A DNA stretch of 64,000 nt from Apostichopus japonicus (Eukaryota > Echinodermata > Holothuroidea > Aspidochirotida > Stichopodidae): the NCBI RefSeq assembly GCF_037975245.1, contig NC_092573.1, positions 7,924,501 through 7,988,500 of the forward strand. Reading direction: 5' to 3'. The notes under the pieces are model-generated. The model ran no database searches, was not told the origin of the DNA, and saw only the letters and a program-made list of their open reading frames with translations. Positions within the stretch are counted from its first letter, which is position 1; every line of letters begins with the position of its first letter. This document shows, in pieces, positions 37,140 through 49,199 of this stretch. The position numbers and the translations under genes were made by a program.

Positions 37140-39470
37140 AAAATGATGCAGAAAAAGATATAAATGACCTCCAAATAAATAACTTTCAAAGCACCTCATT
37201 TGAAAAAAATTGATACAATATCTCAAATCCTCTCAAAAATTATATTGGATAAATATAATAAAAATTGCCCCCTAAAAGTAAGCGTTAATAATAACAGGTC
37301 TTACAAATGAAATCTTTAATTAAATCAAGGCCAGGAGAACACTGAGAGGGGAATTTCAACAAACTAGTACTTTTTACTTAAGACTAAAATAAACAGAATC
37401 AAACCATGAAATGAACAACAAAATTAAAATCCAAAGTAAATATCCCATTGAAAAAGAGTATAATAACATTTCAAAAGAAAAAGACCAAAACAAGTTTGGT
37501 AAAAATTTAATGCCATCTTTAAAACCAACAGAAAACCCAAACCTAGAAATCAGCACTAATTATTTAATTGATAAAAAGTGGAACAAAATTCAAAACCTCA
37601 AAGAACAATTGAACTCTTCGCAACTACCATTAAAAATATCTTTACTGTCCCGACTGACCCAGTTTCAATAACCGCTTTAAAGAAGAAATAGACAACTTTG
37701 TCCAAAGAAATGCTAATAACCTTCTCCCATGCCTCAGTGGTACTTTAGATAACCATAACCCCCTTACCAAACCAATTAACCATAACGAATGGAAAAGGGC
37801 AATGAACAAATCAAAATATATTCCTCCCCTGGGAAAGATGGGGTAATGTACATAATGCTACAAACTTGCCCAGATAACTTTATAAAGCTAAATATACATC
37901 TCTTTAACAAGACACTTAGAACAGGCTATATTCCAAAGCCATGCAAACATGCTCTTGCGATACTTATAGTTAAACCAAACAAAACCATAGCTAACCCAGA
38001 AAACTACAGACCTATAAGCCTACTTTCAGCAATAGGAAAAATTTTCGAAAAAATAATGGACAACAGAATAAGAACCCACCTAGAAAGCAATAATTTCTCT
38101 AATACCTCTCAATCCGGATTCAGAACAAATAAATCTACAATAAACCCCATTGCTAGATTAACTGGAGGAATCAAAACATGATTTAAAAGTAAACTCAACA
38201 CAACAGCAGTCTTCCTTAAAGCACAAAAGGCATTCGATAAAACCTGGCATAATGGTCTCAAATACAAATTATTAAAATTCATCCTCCCAGTAAATATCAC
38301 CAGGCTCCTTTGTGCTTTCGGTTTATGCAAATTAAGTACAATTCCATCCATTCCGATCCTTTCATTCTTGAAGCTGGCACTCCCCAAGGCTCAGTATTTA
38401 GTCCTCTTGTATATACTCTTTGTATATAAACGACCTACCAACCAATAATGTCAGTAATACAAAAATGGGCCAATTCGCCGCCGATATAGCCATGTGGAAC
38501 ACATGTAAAACAGTCACAAATGCATTAAATTATTTACCAAACTCAGGCTATATAATAGAAGAGTGGTGTTACCGGTGGCGAATAGAAATAAACCCAATCA
38601 AGAGTAAATTCATAATATTCGAATACCCGTTTAGTAGTAATAAAGTAAAAACCAAACAATCAACCAATTTAATAATACAATAAATAATAGTAAAGAAACT
38701 AAAATATAAAACTCATATAAATAAAGTTACGGGGATAGCATGGAGAACCCTTAAGACTCTACGAACATTAAGTAATACAAACATATTAAGAGCCGAAACT
38801 CTCCGCAAAATCTATCATTCCAAAATCAAACCTATTCTTCTGTATGGTAGTTTCGCCTTTATTAGATCTCCGAACTTTAATAAATTAAATAGCATCCAAA
38901 CTCTGCCTACCATATCTGCCTCAAAACCCCAAGATATACACCAATAAACAACTATATGAAATTGGCAAAACATCCAGCATTGATATAACTATCAAAAACT
39001 TAAACACCAAACATCTCAACAATAACTTAATACATGACCCTCTAATAAAAAATCTACGCCTTGATTATATAATATCAACTACCCACCCAAAGCTTAAATC
39101 AACCAGAATCATAAGTACCCTGGATATCCTTAAATTTAACTCGTGGAAGGAGGCCTCGGCCTTAGCAGAGGGGGCATGGTAGACTGGTGGCCCCTAAGAC
39201 CTATAACAAACTAGGAACTCGGTGGCTACAGTGCTTGTGAGCTATGCAGCACAGTCACCGGGTGGGATATGAATGCTCTTTTCTCCTTAAAAGTTATCCA
39301 GCCAGGGCAGGGGCAGCCTTCCAACTCCACTTCCGCCTTCCTACAATTTTCATTGTTTTACTTAACACTTATAAAAAAAAATTAAAAAAAACACGGCTCG
39401 TCTTATACACAAACTGTTTCCTTTCTGCTAAGCATTACTTAGGTCCTTATTAAAATCGTTGCAAGATACT
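37140..39470 (+). mobile_element. Second LINE (I/Jockey group, Nimb-like), decayed
   Basis: It is very A-rich on this strand. The reverse-transcriptase motifs are SPGKDGVMYIML, PNKTIANPENYRPISLL, IGKIFEKIMDNRI, SQSGFRTNKST, a broken FADDIA-type box (QFAADIAMW), WCYRWRIEINPIKS and a thumb with INKVTGIAWRTLKTLRTLS. The 3' untranslated region spans 39120-39400 with A-runs at the end. Clade assignment is tentative. Confidence 0.75.
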
Positions 39471-39730
39471 GATCAAAAAATACATATATCTATTAAAATA
39501 TATATCTATGTGTATCTATGCATATTGTTGTATAAAAACATTTCCAAATTCTGCAGGAGCTGGGCTTAGCCCAGTTCGATCAGAGTAATGACTTTACACA
39601 CTCACTAACGTCAGTCATTTTGTTATATTTTTTATTATTGTCATCTTTAATGAGGGTAGTCCTGCTCAGTGCAGAAGCACTGCTTTTTCCAGAGGAGCCT
39701 GCAAATACAAAAGACATATATAATCATTCA

Positions 39731-39830
39731 GCCACAGGATCCTGATGATTCCCTATGGGGAAATTGAAGGATGGTATTTGTGTTTCAGACACCTCCGTCA
39801 AACACTCGCAGTCACTTGAGGCTATCAGGT
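39731..39830 (+). pseudogene. 3' part of the broken module X exon (gene B exon 2)
   Basis: ACAGGATCCTGATGATTCC and the following 80 bases align with 58655-58755 of gene C. In frame it reads QDPDDSLWGN, then a stop (TGA for GGA), then RMVFVFQTPPSNTRSHL, against QNPDDPLWENGRKVFVLQTPPANTQNHL in two parts of gene C. Homology fades after 39830, so the C-terminal half with its cysteines is lost. Confidence 0.8.
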
Positions 39831-41620
39831 GGTTATGAATTGGGCATTATGCATTTCATCGTAAATCTTGTTTATTATGCATTCTGTCTCAAATATTGCA
39901 CGAAATAGGTAGTCTTAGAGTTGTTTTTTCCCTTCAAATTTTATGTCCAATTATTTGTTTTTTCCATAGCCACACTTTCCCCGCCGCACTTTCCCCTACT
40001 TTATCCCGCCCTACTTTCCCCGAACCTCCAGCCTTGATTCTAGCTTGAGATTATAGTAAATTGAGGCATATACAATAACATATTAAAAGTCAATACCCAT
40101 CATAATTCGTAGAATATTTAAAAAACAAACAAATAGTAACTAAACTCACTTGTTGAATATGGGTTATTATTATCTGGAAAAACAAAGTCAGGACATACGT
40201 AAAGTATACGTATTCGATGAATTTCAAATAAGAAGAATCTGTTGTCATTGCTACAAACCCGGATGTGTTATCAACAGATTTCATGACACTCGATACATTT
40301 CGTGGATATTTTTTTAAAGTTCAAAGAACTTCAGTCATATCCTTGACAATTGTTCAGATGATTAGTTTTAAAAGAGAGACTTATTCTTCGTCTTCATTTT
40401 CTGCAGTGGCCATTAAATTAAACTTGGAAATAAGATTATTCATTTCAATTGACTACTAAAGCTTTATGGCTTTTGTAAATGCGTTGATAATTATAATGAT
40501 AAACTTTTAATAATAAAAAAAGTTACCATGAAAAGAGAGGAGGGGATTGAGGAGGGGAGGGGGATTGAGGAGAGGGAGGGGGATTGGGTATATCGAGGCC
40601 ATGTAAGGGTAACTGGATAATCTTTGTTGAGCGTGAAGTATTATAAGACTAATTCTTTGAAAACCTCATGTGTCACTTTACAAAATGCTGTCACAACAGA
40701 AGGGAATTGATTACATCATTAAACCACCGTGAAACACCTTGCATTCAACCCTAACACCATTACAACATAACACCATGTTAAAAAATTACACCATGTTATA
40801 CCCTTACAACATAACATCATTACACATTTACACCATTACACCCACAACCTTGGATATATCTTCCGGCTATTCGTTCAGCATCTCAAAGTTGACAAATGTT
40901 GCCAAGAGGCTTTTGACCTTTTGTAAACCATGCCAAAACAGGTATAAACTCAGTGCTGTAGCCATCAGCGAAACCCCCTCCATCCCCAGTCAGTAAACAG
41001 GTTTTGGTTTTACAAAATTGTTTTTGCGCCCCCCCCCCCCCCCAAGCACTGTTAACGAGTAGAAACATGATATGGAGCTTTATCGCCATATGAGTATAGA
41101 GAGCGCTAACGTCAACCATTGTTGTGCTATGATGAAGCATGATACTACGTATTTACTGTTAGTGAGGGGTTGGAAGTCAAACAGCCAATATTTTAACTAG
41201 CTTTTCTTCAGTGCTTGGTCACCGAAAGTGACATGGAGAATATGGCGGGAGGGGAGTGGGTTTGGTGGTAGGGGAAAAGCCCGATCGAGCAGTTAGGTTG
41301 GTGGATATATAAAGCAGAATAATATGGGGGGAAATAACAAAGGTGTATATTAAATAAAAACAATTTATTCCAAATGGAAGCATAAAACTTAAACAAGAAC
41401 GAGCCAGGGCAACTGACTACATTGTCGGGGCTGCCAAAACCACCCTCCCATTAGTATCTAACCACGAAAACCCTCGATGGCTGGGCAGTTCTACGAAAGT
41501 AAACTTTACTACAGGAAGTTTATTCACAAGCCTAACAGCCACCGGGTTCCTCAACTGGGTGCCCTCCCAAACTGGGGCCCCTTCCTCTGCCAGATCCGAA
41601 GCCCCCTCCCAGTTCTTGAA
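39831..41620. other. No gene seen
   Basis: This contains a repeated CTTTCCCC patch (39966-40022), a purine-rich GGGGATTGAGGAG minisatellite (40535-40590), an ACACCATTACA-rich stretch (40745-40850) and a poly(C) run at 41025. No domains were found. Confidence 0.4.
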
Positions 41621-41631
41621 GGTTGTCTAAT

Positions 41632-41664
41632 CAGGGAGTTGTTATGTTCCATAACAACTCCCTG
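41632..41664. repeat. Perfect 15-bp inverted repeat with 3-base loop
   Basis: CAGGGAGTTGTTATG is followed by TTC and then its exact reverse complement. The hairpin is flanked by the direct 7-mers GTCTAAT (41625-41631 and 41665-41671). Confidence 0.95.
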
Positions 41665-41671
41665 GTCTAAT

Positions 41672-42110
41672 AAAGAGATGATTTATAAGAGAGGAATTTC
41701 TTTTTGCTAGGTTTTAATCACCAGATACCCTAGGAGGAGTCTTTTGTTTTGTTTTGTTTGATACACCTAAGTGATATAAGGCTTGGGGGATGGTATTGAT
41801 CGCTTCGAGGAGCTTCTGCTTATACGTTAAATGACTTAAGCTCTTAAGGGTATTCAGAATCCTCCAGGCTTTCCCAGTATCAATGTTAATATGTTTCTTA
41901 AAATTGAAATTTGTAGACTAGAGAAATTCCAGGTAAACAACTTCTTCACTAGTAGGAATGGTTTTGATATTATAGTCGTCAATAATCTCTTTGGCAAAAA
42001 GGGTATTTGGAAATTACAAGTTTGGACTTTTGGTGATATATTTTGGCTCTCCATTTGTTACAGCATGTCCTAATAATATTAGTTAACCATTTGAATGGCT
42101 GTAACACAAA
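41672..42110 (-). mobile_element. LINE reverse-transcriptase thumb fragment, minus strand
   Basis: On the minus strand, KEIIDDYNIKTIPTSEEVVY is followed after a stop by STNFNFKKHINIDTGKAWRI and LNTLKSLSHLTYKQKLLEAI. The HINxxTGxAWRxLxTLxxLS pattern matches the thumb of the LINE at 37140-39470. It is decayed. Confidence 0.5.
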
Positions 42111-42259
42111 ACTTGACTTTCTTACTACAGTGCCAGATATATAGCAAGAACCTCAGCGAAACGGATAAAGTGCGTTGATATATGGTTTTTGTGAGGGAAG
42201 TCTATGACAAAAATGTGAATGTAGCAGAGGACTGACGACTCAACACTGGGGTGTATCAT

Positions 42260-42286
42260 TTGATTTGATTTGATTTGATTTGATTA
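42260..42286. repeat. (TTTGA)n short tandem repeat
   Basis: Five TTTGA units occur here; such pentamers often mark LINE 3' ends. Confidence 0.85.
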
Positions 42287-42289
42287 ACA

Positions 42290-44110
42290 TTTCTGGTTGA
42301 TTAGTAGTACTATTCTAGTGTGCGTCAGCTTTCCTTTTCAGTTTCATTCCTCGGATTGGCGTCAGTTTTTCTCCTTTTTATGTTTTGCAGTACTCTGTAA
42401 TTTTGGATTTGTAATTTTCTGGCGACATACTAGGGGACCAAACTAGAGAGTTTGTAAGCATTACTTGTATTGGGATCACCTCATCTGGGTGTCTCTTCCC
42501 TCCAAACGGTAAAACAAGCTTATATCGTCAGATTGGAAGCTTCTAAGTTCCTGTTTTTTCCAGCCTGCTTCGCCGGGCAGAGCTAATCTTCATCTATAAT
42601 GGCTAATATCCATTATCTCTCCTATTCTGACCCAGATCTCTCAAATTGGTAAATCCACCTAAACAAAGTAATAGTCTCCGGAATCCTGGCTGAAACTTCC
42701 CGAAATCCTATTGCATGGACCAAACGTATCCGTTAAGCTAACCCAAACACCCAAATATCCTCAATCAGAACCTTGAAAATATCAAATATTGATATCGCAC
42801 CAGGAAATTCCGAAACTGCGAATTCTCTTCTAAAACCTGTGTCCACACGGTACAAAACTTGGCAAACCTCGCCTAAAAAAAGGGTTAACCAGTTCCTCTA
42901 AAAATGAACCTGCGGTTGTTTGTGGTCTAAACCCTGGCATTACGGACAACGAAATAAAGTATAATTAATTGTCTACAGTGCCAGATAAGAATTGGCTAAA
43001 CTGCGTTGACTATTTGCGAGGGACGACATTGACTAAAATTGTTGTATAAAAGAGGATCAAGGACCAGCTTTATACCCAATCGACAAAACAAAACTTCAGG
43101 TTCCTACCTGACACTATAGTTTGAGCTCAAACGATATCGGAACTCAGACCGTTGATATTAATCTCCATTGAGGGGCCTTGGAGATAGGAAGAGGGTATCC
43201 TGACAGTATGAAGGGGGGCGGGGGAGATATTAGTTACAAAACATGTTCCACTGGAGGGTCCCATCCCGGGATCGAATACGGTGTACCTATATTTACAACA
43301 ACTCCTTTTCCCTTTTGGTGATCTGTTTCTGAGATATAGTTAGATAGCTATAGTTGTGTTCGATGCTTTATATATAAAGATATATATATATATATATGGG
43401 AGGGGGGAGGGTGGAGCAGAAAGCCTGTGGGATTTGAGTTGTGTGTGTTTGCGTGTACCAACAAACTTAACGTTATTCCATTATTTTATGAATTTTAATA
43501 ACTCAACCACAACTTGTTCTTTTAGATTCATATAAAGGCAACAAAGTAACCTTGCATGGCGACACCATTTCTCCTTAACATATTTGTAACACATTGTTAA
43601 CACTTGAGGCCATAAAAAATCTATGTTTTCCCATAGTGTTTGCTGTTGCATCTTAGGAACTGGCCTAATGGTGTGTTAGACTAAATAGTTCAGTCAGTTT
43701 AATTGATGAACTTCAACAGTGTAAATGGTCATTCCTCAACAACTGAAAATGACATACATAGAAATTCAAACGAGATTGATATCAGTATTTTTTAACCATC
43801 TACAATATATCAATATTTATTTTGTGCCTAAAATTATCCTCTATAATCAACTATATGTGCACAGGAAAGCTCGACCTCTTTGTGTGTAAAATGACGTAAC
43901 AGGGTACTTCGAAACACATTGACTCCAATGTTTTGCCGGGCTTTTGCAGAGCGAAACAGTTTCAGACTTTTTCACTTGGACATTCAATTGTCAGGGACTT
44001 TTACAAAGTAACACATGACTACTGAACATACATCTATCAGCAAAAGGTATGGCACCCTCAAAAATTCATCACAGCTGTTTTTCTTTCTATCTATATTGAT
44101 CCAACTGAAG
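42290..44110. other. No host gene seen; possible LINE ORF1 trace
   Basis: Around 42650-42730 a + frame reads VIVSGILAETSRNPIAWTKR. It may be an ORF1 relic, but I cannot confirm this. The rest is AT-rich, with a short (TA)n at 43380. Confidence 0.3.
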
Positions 44111-44392
44111 CTCCCAGCGATATTTTACTGACTGGAGTGACCCAATGCTCACTGAAATTCACCTGGAAACCTCCTCAAGACTGTCAGACACAAAATGGTA
44201 ACATCACCAGTTATTCATACAAACTACAGAACGTTGATGGAGAAGAAGTGCGTAATGGAACAACGGAGAAGACTTACGTAGCTCTTGGTGATCTAGAACC
44301 GAACAGAAAATATTACTTAATGGTGAGCGCCGTCAACTCTGAAGAAACAGGACCATACAGTGAACCCGTTTGGGAGGAAACGCGTTACAGAA
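44111..44392 (+). CDS. Gene B: FN3 domain exon 1
   Basis: This exon encodes one fibronectin type III domain of 94 codons, phase 1 to phase 1 (CTGAAG|CTCCC to CAGAA|GTAACA). Visible landmarks: the B-strand tryptophan in FTWKPP, the C-strand in SYSYKLQNVDG, the tyrosine-corner region LEPNRKYYLMVSAVN, and the closing GPYSEP. It has the same 282-base length as the gene C FN3 exon at 59717. FN3 domains of this type mediate extracellular protein contacts; the partner is unknown. It sits directly before the intact module X exon. Confidence 0.9.
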
Positions 44393-44643
44393 GTAACAGT
44401 TCTTTCACTTCCTTCTTTTCTTTAAATTGGTCTCTATTACCTTCAGTTGATTGAATGGAAGAATTTTACAAATGTGTAAAACTATTATTAATTATACTGT
44501 TTACAACTGTTTGACAGCTAAATCATCATGGACATTATATCACAATTAAGACAAATATCAGACAAATTTGATCTCATCTAAAGCCCTACCCATTTATTAT
44601 ATATGTGTTTCTTTGTGTGTGTCTATGTGTACGTCTGTATTAG

Positions 44644-44925
44644 GACCCACATGTCCTGGCAATAGTCCATTGCGGTTTGGAGGAGTCTTACGGAGTACTG
44701 CAGGCACAGTTAGCAGTCGGCCATGGGGAACTGGTCAACCTATCTTTATTCTCCCTCATCACCTCCGGAAGAATCCATTCAAAAGGGGAGGTGCAGTTAT
44801 AATAGTCTGGTTCGGTACAGCTAAAAACTGTGGTGGCTCTTCAGTTCCCTGCCCAGGAAGAGTAACGGAAACTCAGGTATCAAGCGCGTGCCCGATAGAG
44901 GATGAATTCTCGCAGTGTAATGCAA
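44644..44925 (+). CDS. Gene B: module X exon (unrecognised cysteine module)
   Basis: This is a 94-codon exon, phase 1 to phase 1 (GTATTAG|GACCC to TGCAA|GTTAGT). It reads PTCPGNSPLRFGGVL, then WGTGQPIFILPHH, RGGAVIIVWFG and NCGGSSVPCPGRV, and closes with ACPIEDEFSQC. It is homologous to the gene C exon 58611-58901 and the broken exon at 31987/39731. Shared features are CPxxSPLxFGG, W-x2-G-x2-hydrophobic-F-x-L and five cysteines in the same order. An odd number of cysteines leaves one free or linked to a neighbour. I do not recognise the fold; an Ig-like sandwich is one possibility. Confidence 0.8.
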
Positions 44926-45740
44926 GTTAGTTTTTGCTTTGTGATCGATAACATATGACAGATTCATATGAGTCGAATTTCTTGTAGTTATTAATATCTC
45001 TAATGGTTGTTAATGAGCATAAATCTTAATTGCAATAAATCATCTATGTCTGTAAGGTGATGAGCCGGGTCAGTTGGTGGTCCACTGAACTTTAATTTCA
45101 AGAATTAATGTAGTTTTGAAGCCTGAGTTGGTCTGCATAGGAAATGGAAATGGAAAATCTTAAAAATCATTCTACTTTTCTGATATATTATGCATCAAAG
45201 AGGTTTCTTTGAATGCGCAACATTAGTTATTAACAAATAAAACATTGTATTAAACCTTCGCTCGAATTATCAATTGCTTACATGGTGAAATATGGAACGA
45301 AACCCTCAGTGGTTGATGTAGCCTATATGGTCAGAGTGACTTCACTTCTGGCAAAGATCAGCATATATTGTAAGCACTTTTGATTTACAAATCACATCCA
45401 ATAATTTCTCCAATTGCACATTCACTCATGTTCTGAAAGTGTCCATAATCAAATATATAAAAAGTAAGTAATGAAAGGTTAATGACCTTTGTCCGCTGAA
45501 GCTATGATGCCGTCACTCAAGAAGTCACAATAGCCCAGGTCAGCAGGCGCCCATTTGAAGTCTATTAACCTTAAGGTTTCGGATAAATTAAAAACCTATG
45601 TGGTTCAACTTATGACATGGGGACCTTAATACAATATTCATACATTAATTGTCATATTTTCCACATGGCGTATTACAGTTTCGGCCATTTTGGCATAGTG
45701 TGGTTGTTAATTAATTTATACATATATATCTCTTACTCAG

Positions 45741-46067
45741 CTTGTCCACGGTATTCGGATAATACCACAAAATTTAGCAAAGAGAGTAATAGTTCGTCAA
45801 ATCTTCTCCTAACCTGGAGGGATTGGGACGTCACAGTTGACAGAGGTATCGGACCTATTACAGGTTACCTTCTGCGCCATGGCAAACTGGGAGAGCCTTC
45901 AACCGATATTCAGAAGGGGCTTAGCCTGCATCATCTGTTTACTGACCTCATCGATAAGCAGTGGTACTCTTTCGAAGTTATCGGAATGACGGGCACGTCA
46001 ACTGTGGGTGGTGGATTATGTGACGGCTCTGCGTCATTCAAGGTTCTACACTTTGCAGGCTGTGAAG
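45741..46067 (+). CDS. Gene B: FN3-like domain exon with extra cysteines
   Basis: This is a 109-codon exon, phase 1 to phase 1 (TTACTCAG|CTTG to GTGAAG|GTAGGT). The FN3 pattern is LLLTWRDWD (B strand), GPITGYLLRHG (C strand) and QWYSFEVIGMTG (F strand). It starts CPRYSD and has GLCDGSASF and FAGCEG near the end, so it is longer than the other FN3 exons. The extra cysteines may pair within the domain or with module X before it. Confidence 0.85.
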
Positions 46068-46330
46068 GTAGGTGGCTTCAAGTAGATGTCTATGCCAAAA
46101 ATAGGGTGGACGACTGTTGATATATCAAGCTTTGGTACCCTTGGTACTCGAACGATAATTGATGACATCTGTTATGTGGCTGCTGGCTATTTATAAGATG
46201 GATTCAACTATATATATATATATAATATAACGAAAATCCACGTTTACTCCAAAAGAAAATATTATTAGAGAAAACCAGAGAAATAAGATATGACTCATAA
46301 TTGACAAATAAGGAGTAAGTTTTAGAAAAT

Positions 46331-46372
46331 ATATTGGAATTTTCGGTCCCCTGGGACCTTCGTCAGCATTAC
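46331..46372 (-). ncRNA. Hammerhead ribozyme-like motif, minus strand
   Basis: Read on the minus strand: CTGACGA (46366 to 46360), stem II AGGTCC-CAGG-GGACC, GAAA (46344 to 46341), then the palindromic AATT for a minimal stem III and C as the predicted cleavage base. Stem I would pair TAATG with CAATA, with one mismatch. All core positions (CUGANGA and GAAA) match the consensus, unlike the motif at 7489. Penelope-like terminal repeats carry such ribozymes. It lies in the intron after the 45741 exon, beside a (TA)n tract. Confidence 0.6.
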
Positions 46373-46461
46373 TTGGCAGTCGAATGAGAAGTACAAAATG
46401 TGACACAATGAAAGTATGACGCTAGATAAGTGTAAGTTGCAATGATGGAATTAAAACCAAA

Positions 46462-46489
46462 TAAACCATGACTATACAGTCATGGTTTA
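46462..46489. repeat. 12-bp perfect inverted repeat
   Basis: TAAACCATGACT, loop ATAC, AGTCATGGTTTA. A second small hairpin (CTATACAG...CTGTATAG) follows at about 46490-46515. Confidence 0.85.
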
Positions 46490-47081
46490 CTATACAGAAA
46501 GGGCTTCCTGTATAGTCATAGACACGTTAACAACTTTATCATTTAGGGTTAGCCTCTGGGGAACAGACGGTAGACTATCAAAATAAGGCTACACACACAT
46601 ACTGTGGTCACAGTTTTCGTAATCATGTTTGGGCCTTTGATTCCTCTTATCCTTTATATCATCAGGAGTACCATACGTTCATGTAGAAAAAACTTTTTGG
46701 TCCATATCAAATTTAGACTGCTTCATTCCCCCGAAAAAGGCGGATACAGTATACATTCATTCTAACTGTAATGTTCTTCCCACAGTTCTAAAATGGATAC
46801 ATTGGTAGCCTAACACATATCGCACATATAATAAAAAAAAATAGGTACTATGTTTTAAAATGTTTCTATATACTAGTTTATTGCACGCTCCTCACCTTTG
46901 TTATTCATTATACTGTAGAAAATTCCTCAAATTGTTATTGAATTCCTTAATTCGCAATCAATTTATTTAACAAATTAAGGTTTTTTCTTGGTTCTCCTTT
47001 TATACTCTCTTGCCAGATAATCACCTCAATTTTCACCGGAATATTATTTATCTTTTAATATTTTAATAATTTCTTATATAG

Positions 47082-47366
47082 AACCATCAAGAAAACCAGT
47101 GAAACCAATAAGAGTGTACCTGGGAGGGACGAGCCAAACGTCACTCGAGTTTCGATGGTATAAAGCTCCACCCTGCAACATCGTGAACTACAGCCTTGTT
47201 AGTGATAACAGGATAATCAAAACAGAGATACTAGTATGCACACCTACATCTTCTATCGGATTGAATAACCTCACCGTATGCACAGAATATGAATTTCAGT
47301 TACAATTTGTCAACACCATTGGTGCAGGGCCAAAAGGTTTCGCGAAAGGAACGACGAATAGTGATA
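47082..47366 (+). CDS. Gene B: FN3 domain exon 3
   Basis: This is a 95-codon FN3 exon, phase 1 to phase 1 (TATATAG|AACC to GTGATA|GTAAGT). Landmarks are LEFRWYKAPPC, IVNYSLVSDN, LNNLTVCTEYEFQLQF and NTIGAGPKGF. Two or three cysteines (APPC, VCTP and TVCTE) are unusual for FN3 and suggest a disulphide. N-linked glycosylation motifs are possible at NLT-type sites. It was chosen over the longer read-through frame because the donor GTAAGT is strong and the phase fits its neighbours. Confidence 0.9.
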
Positions 47367-47469
47367 GTAAGTTGAGAATTCAAATACTTGTTCAAACAAA
47401 GTTACCCAAAAAATGGCGTAACATCACAAACTGCCAGGGTGTGTTGGGTGCCAATTAATAACTAACTCA

Positions 47470-49180
47470 CATGTGAAAGCCCGACCAATCACGACCCGAC
47501 TCAAATTCGACCTCCGCAACTCCCATCGCACAGAACCCAACCAATTATAACCCGACTCATATCGACCTTCGTCGAGTCCGCCGGACACTTCCCGACCAAT
47601 CACGACCCGAATCCGCTCGATCACGACCACGACTATTTTTTACCTTCGGAGAGCCCCAGGCACACTGTCCGAACAATTACTTACGACCCGACTCTTTTCG
47701 ACCTTCCTTAAAGAGGTTATGAAATGAAAAATGTTCATGTCTTAGAATGGTTTATCTATATTACTACAACACCACCCATGCACAACTTTCCGTAAATACG
47801 GCTTCAAACGCTAGAAATTTGCTGTCAAAGTATTCCCTAGAGACCTCTCGAGCTGCCACTCGTAAGAAAACGCAAAGCTGCCCACCGCAGTTCATCTGAC
47901 GTCATCAAAGGAACCAATTCAGCCAAAGCCGACTCCCCGCTGTTTATCGATAGGCGTTATACAGTTTACAACATGTAACCACAACACTCTTCTCAAAAAT
48001 TGTCTTCTCCCGAATCTTGCGATTCCGAGGAAATAGGACTTCACCTCTCAGGACATTCGTAAGCTTTGACTAAAATTATTTTCTTGAGGAAGAAGAGGAG
48101 GAAATAGTTTTGAGGGTGATGAAGATAATCTCGGTGTTTTTCCCTATCAATTGAGCCCCTTGCAGAAGAATTCTAAAACGATCCCGATGGCCGAGACGCG
48201 TCGCTGCCGTCCGAAGTCCCCGAGCAGAACTGTTGGACGACCCTCAACCGAAACTGGTCGGATGTCGATGATCTTGCTACTTAACTTCGTTGCGAAGCTT
48301 CTAGAATTTTGTGTCTTACAATGCAAGGAAAATGTGACATTCTGTTACAGTGCAACCCTATGGTAGTACTGGTAACATGGCCCTTGACCTAACTAATAGA
48401 CGTTGTAAAACAGGCTAGCCAGTGTAATTGTATCATCCAACTGTTAAGTAATATCACAACACAACGCCAGTTTTACCACAAAAGAAAACTTGCAGATCTA
48501 GAATTGATTGTTCTAAAACCAACTGGCTTTAAGTTTTGTGCAAAATTATAGGTAACCAAAAAAAAAAATCGTCACTTGCTGTATCAAGGAGGCCTAGGCT
48601 ATGGTCATAACAAGTAATTTGGCAACAGTATAGGCCTACATGCACTCATTACGTTGTGTATGTGTAGTGTTTTGAGCGAGTCGTGTTCAAATTCTTCGAT
48701 TTTGTCGTCTTTTGGAAAAGCTTGCAGTAGAAATCCGTCTTTACTTGTGGTGGAGCCTGATACCACATATCGGCTCGGCATATTTAACAGTAACGAGATA
48801 AATTTACGTAAAAACAAAACTCGAAACACCAAATCTAAATTACTACGGAGCGCTGCAATAGTGTAATGTTGTGTGTTCTCAGACGTTTAAGAATGTAAAC
48901 AAAGCGTCTCGTAAGTGAGCTGAGTTCCTCGACTGACGTCACGCCGCATTACCGTAAATACAACAATTTTGCGAAAGTTTTTATTACCCTTGAAGTTTTG
49001 ATCGTTTATTCCTCGAGGATGCAAGCTTCGTTTGACACAAATTGGGTATCATTGGAGAGCTACGAGTACACAAAATACAATGAGAAAGATTTTTTTCCCA
49101 TTTCATAACCTCTTTAAGCCGGTCGCACACTGTTCGACCAGTCACGACTTGACTTCGTCAAGTGGAAAGTCGTGGATAGT
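47470..49180. repeat. Degenerate minisatellite split by a transposon
   Basis: Units of about 57-80 bases share CCGACCAATCACGACCCGACTC and CGACCTTCG-like cores (47480, 47540, 47595, 47665). One further unit (TTCGACCAGTCACGACTTGAC) continues at 49131, after the TTAA element. Removing that element rejoins the array. Confidence 0.7.
47712..49113. mobile_element. Non-autonomous DNA transposon with TTAA target duplication
   Basis: It has inverted ends AGAGGTTATGAAATG, perfect over at least 15 bases, with TTAA on both sides (47708-47711 and 49114-49117). TTAA targets are used by piggyBac and Kolobok groups; TTA by PIF/Harbinger. No transposase is readable in the 1.4-kb interior. It is inserted in a minisatellite. 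Confidence 0.85.
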
Positions 49181-49199
49181 CGGACAATGTGCGTGTGCT

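Noticed and set aside
44568-44930. Start codon at 44568 for a separate 120-codon protein
   Set aside because: The frame crosses a TTAG acceptor at 44643; only the part after it is conserved with gene C.
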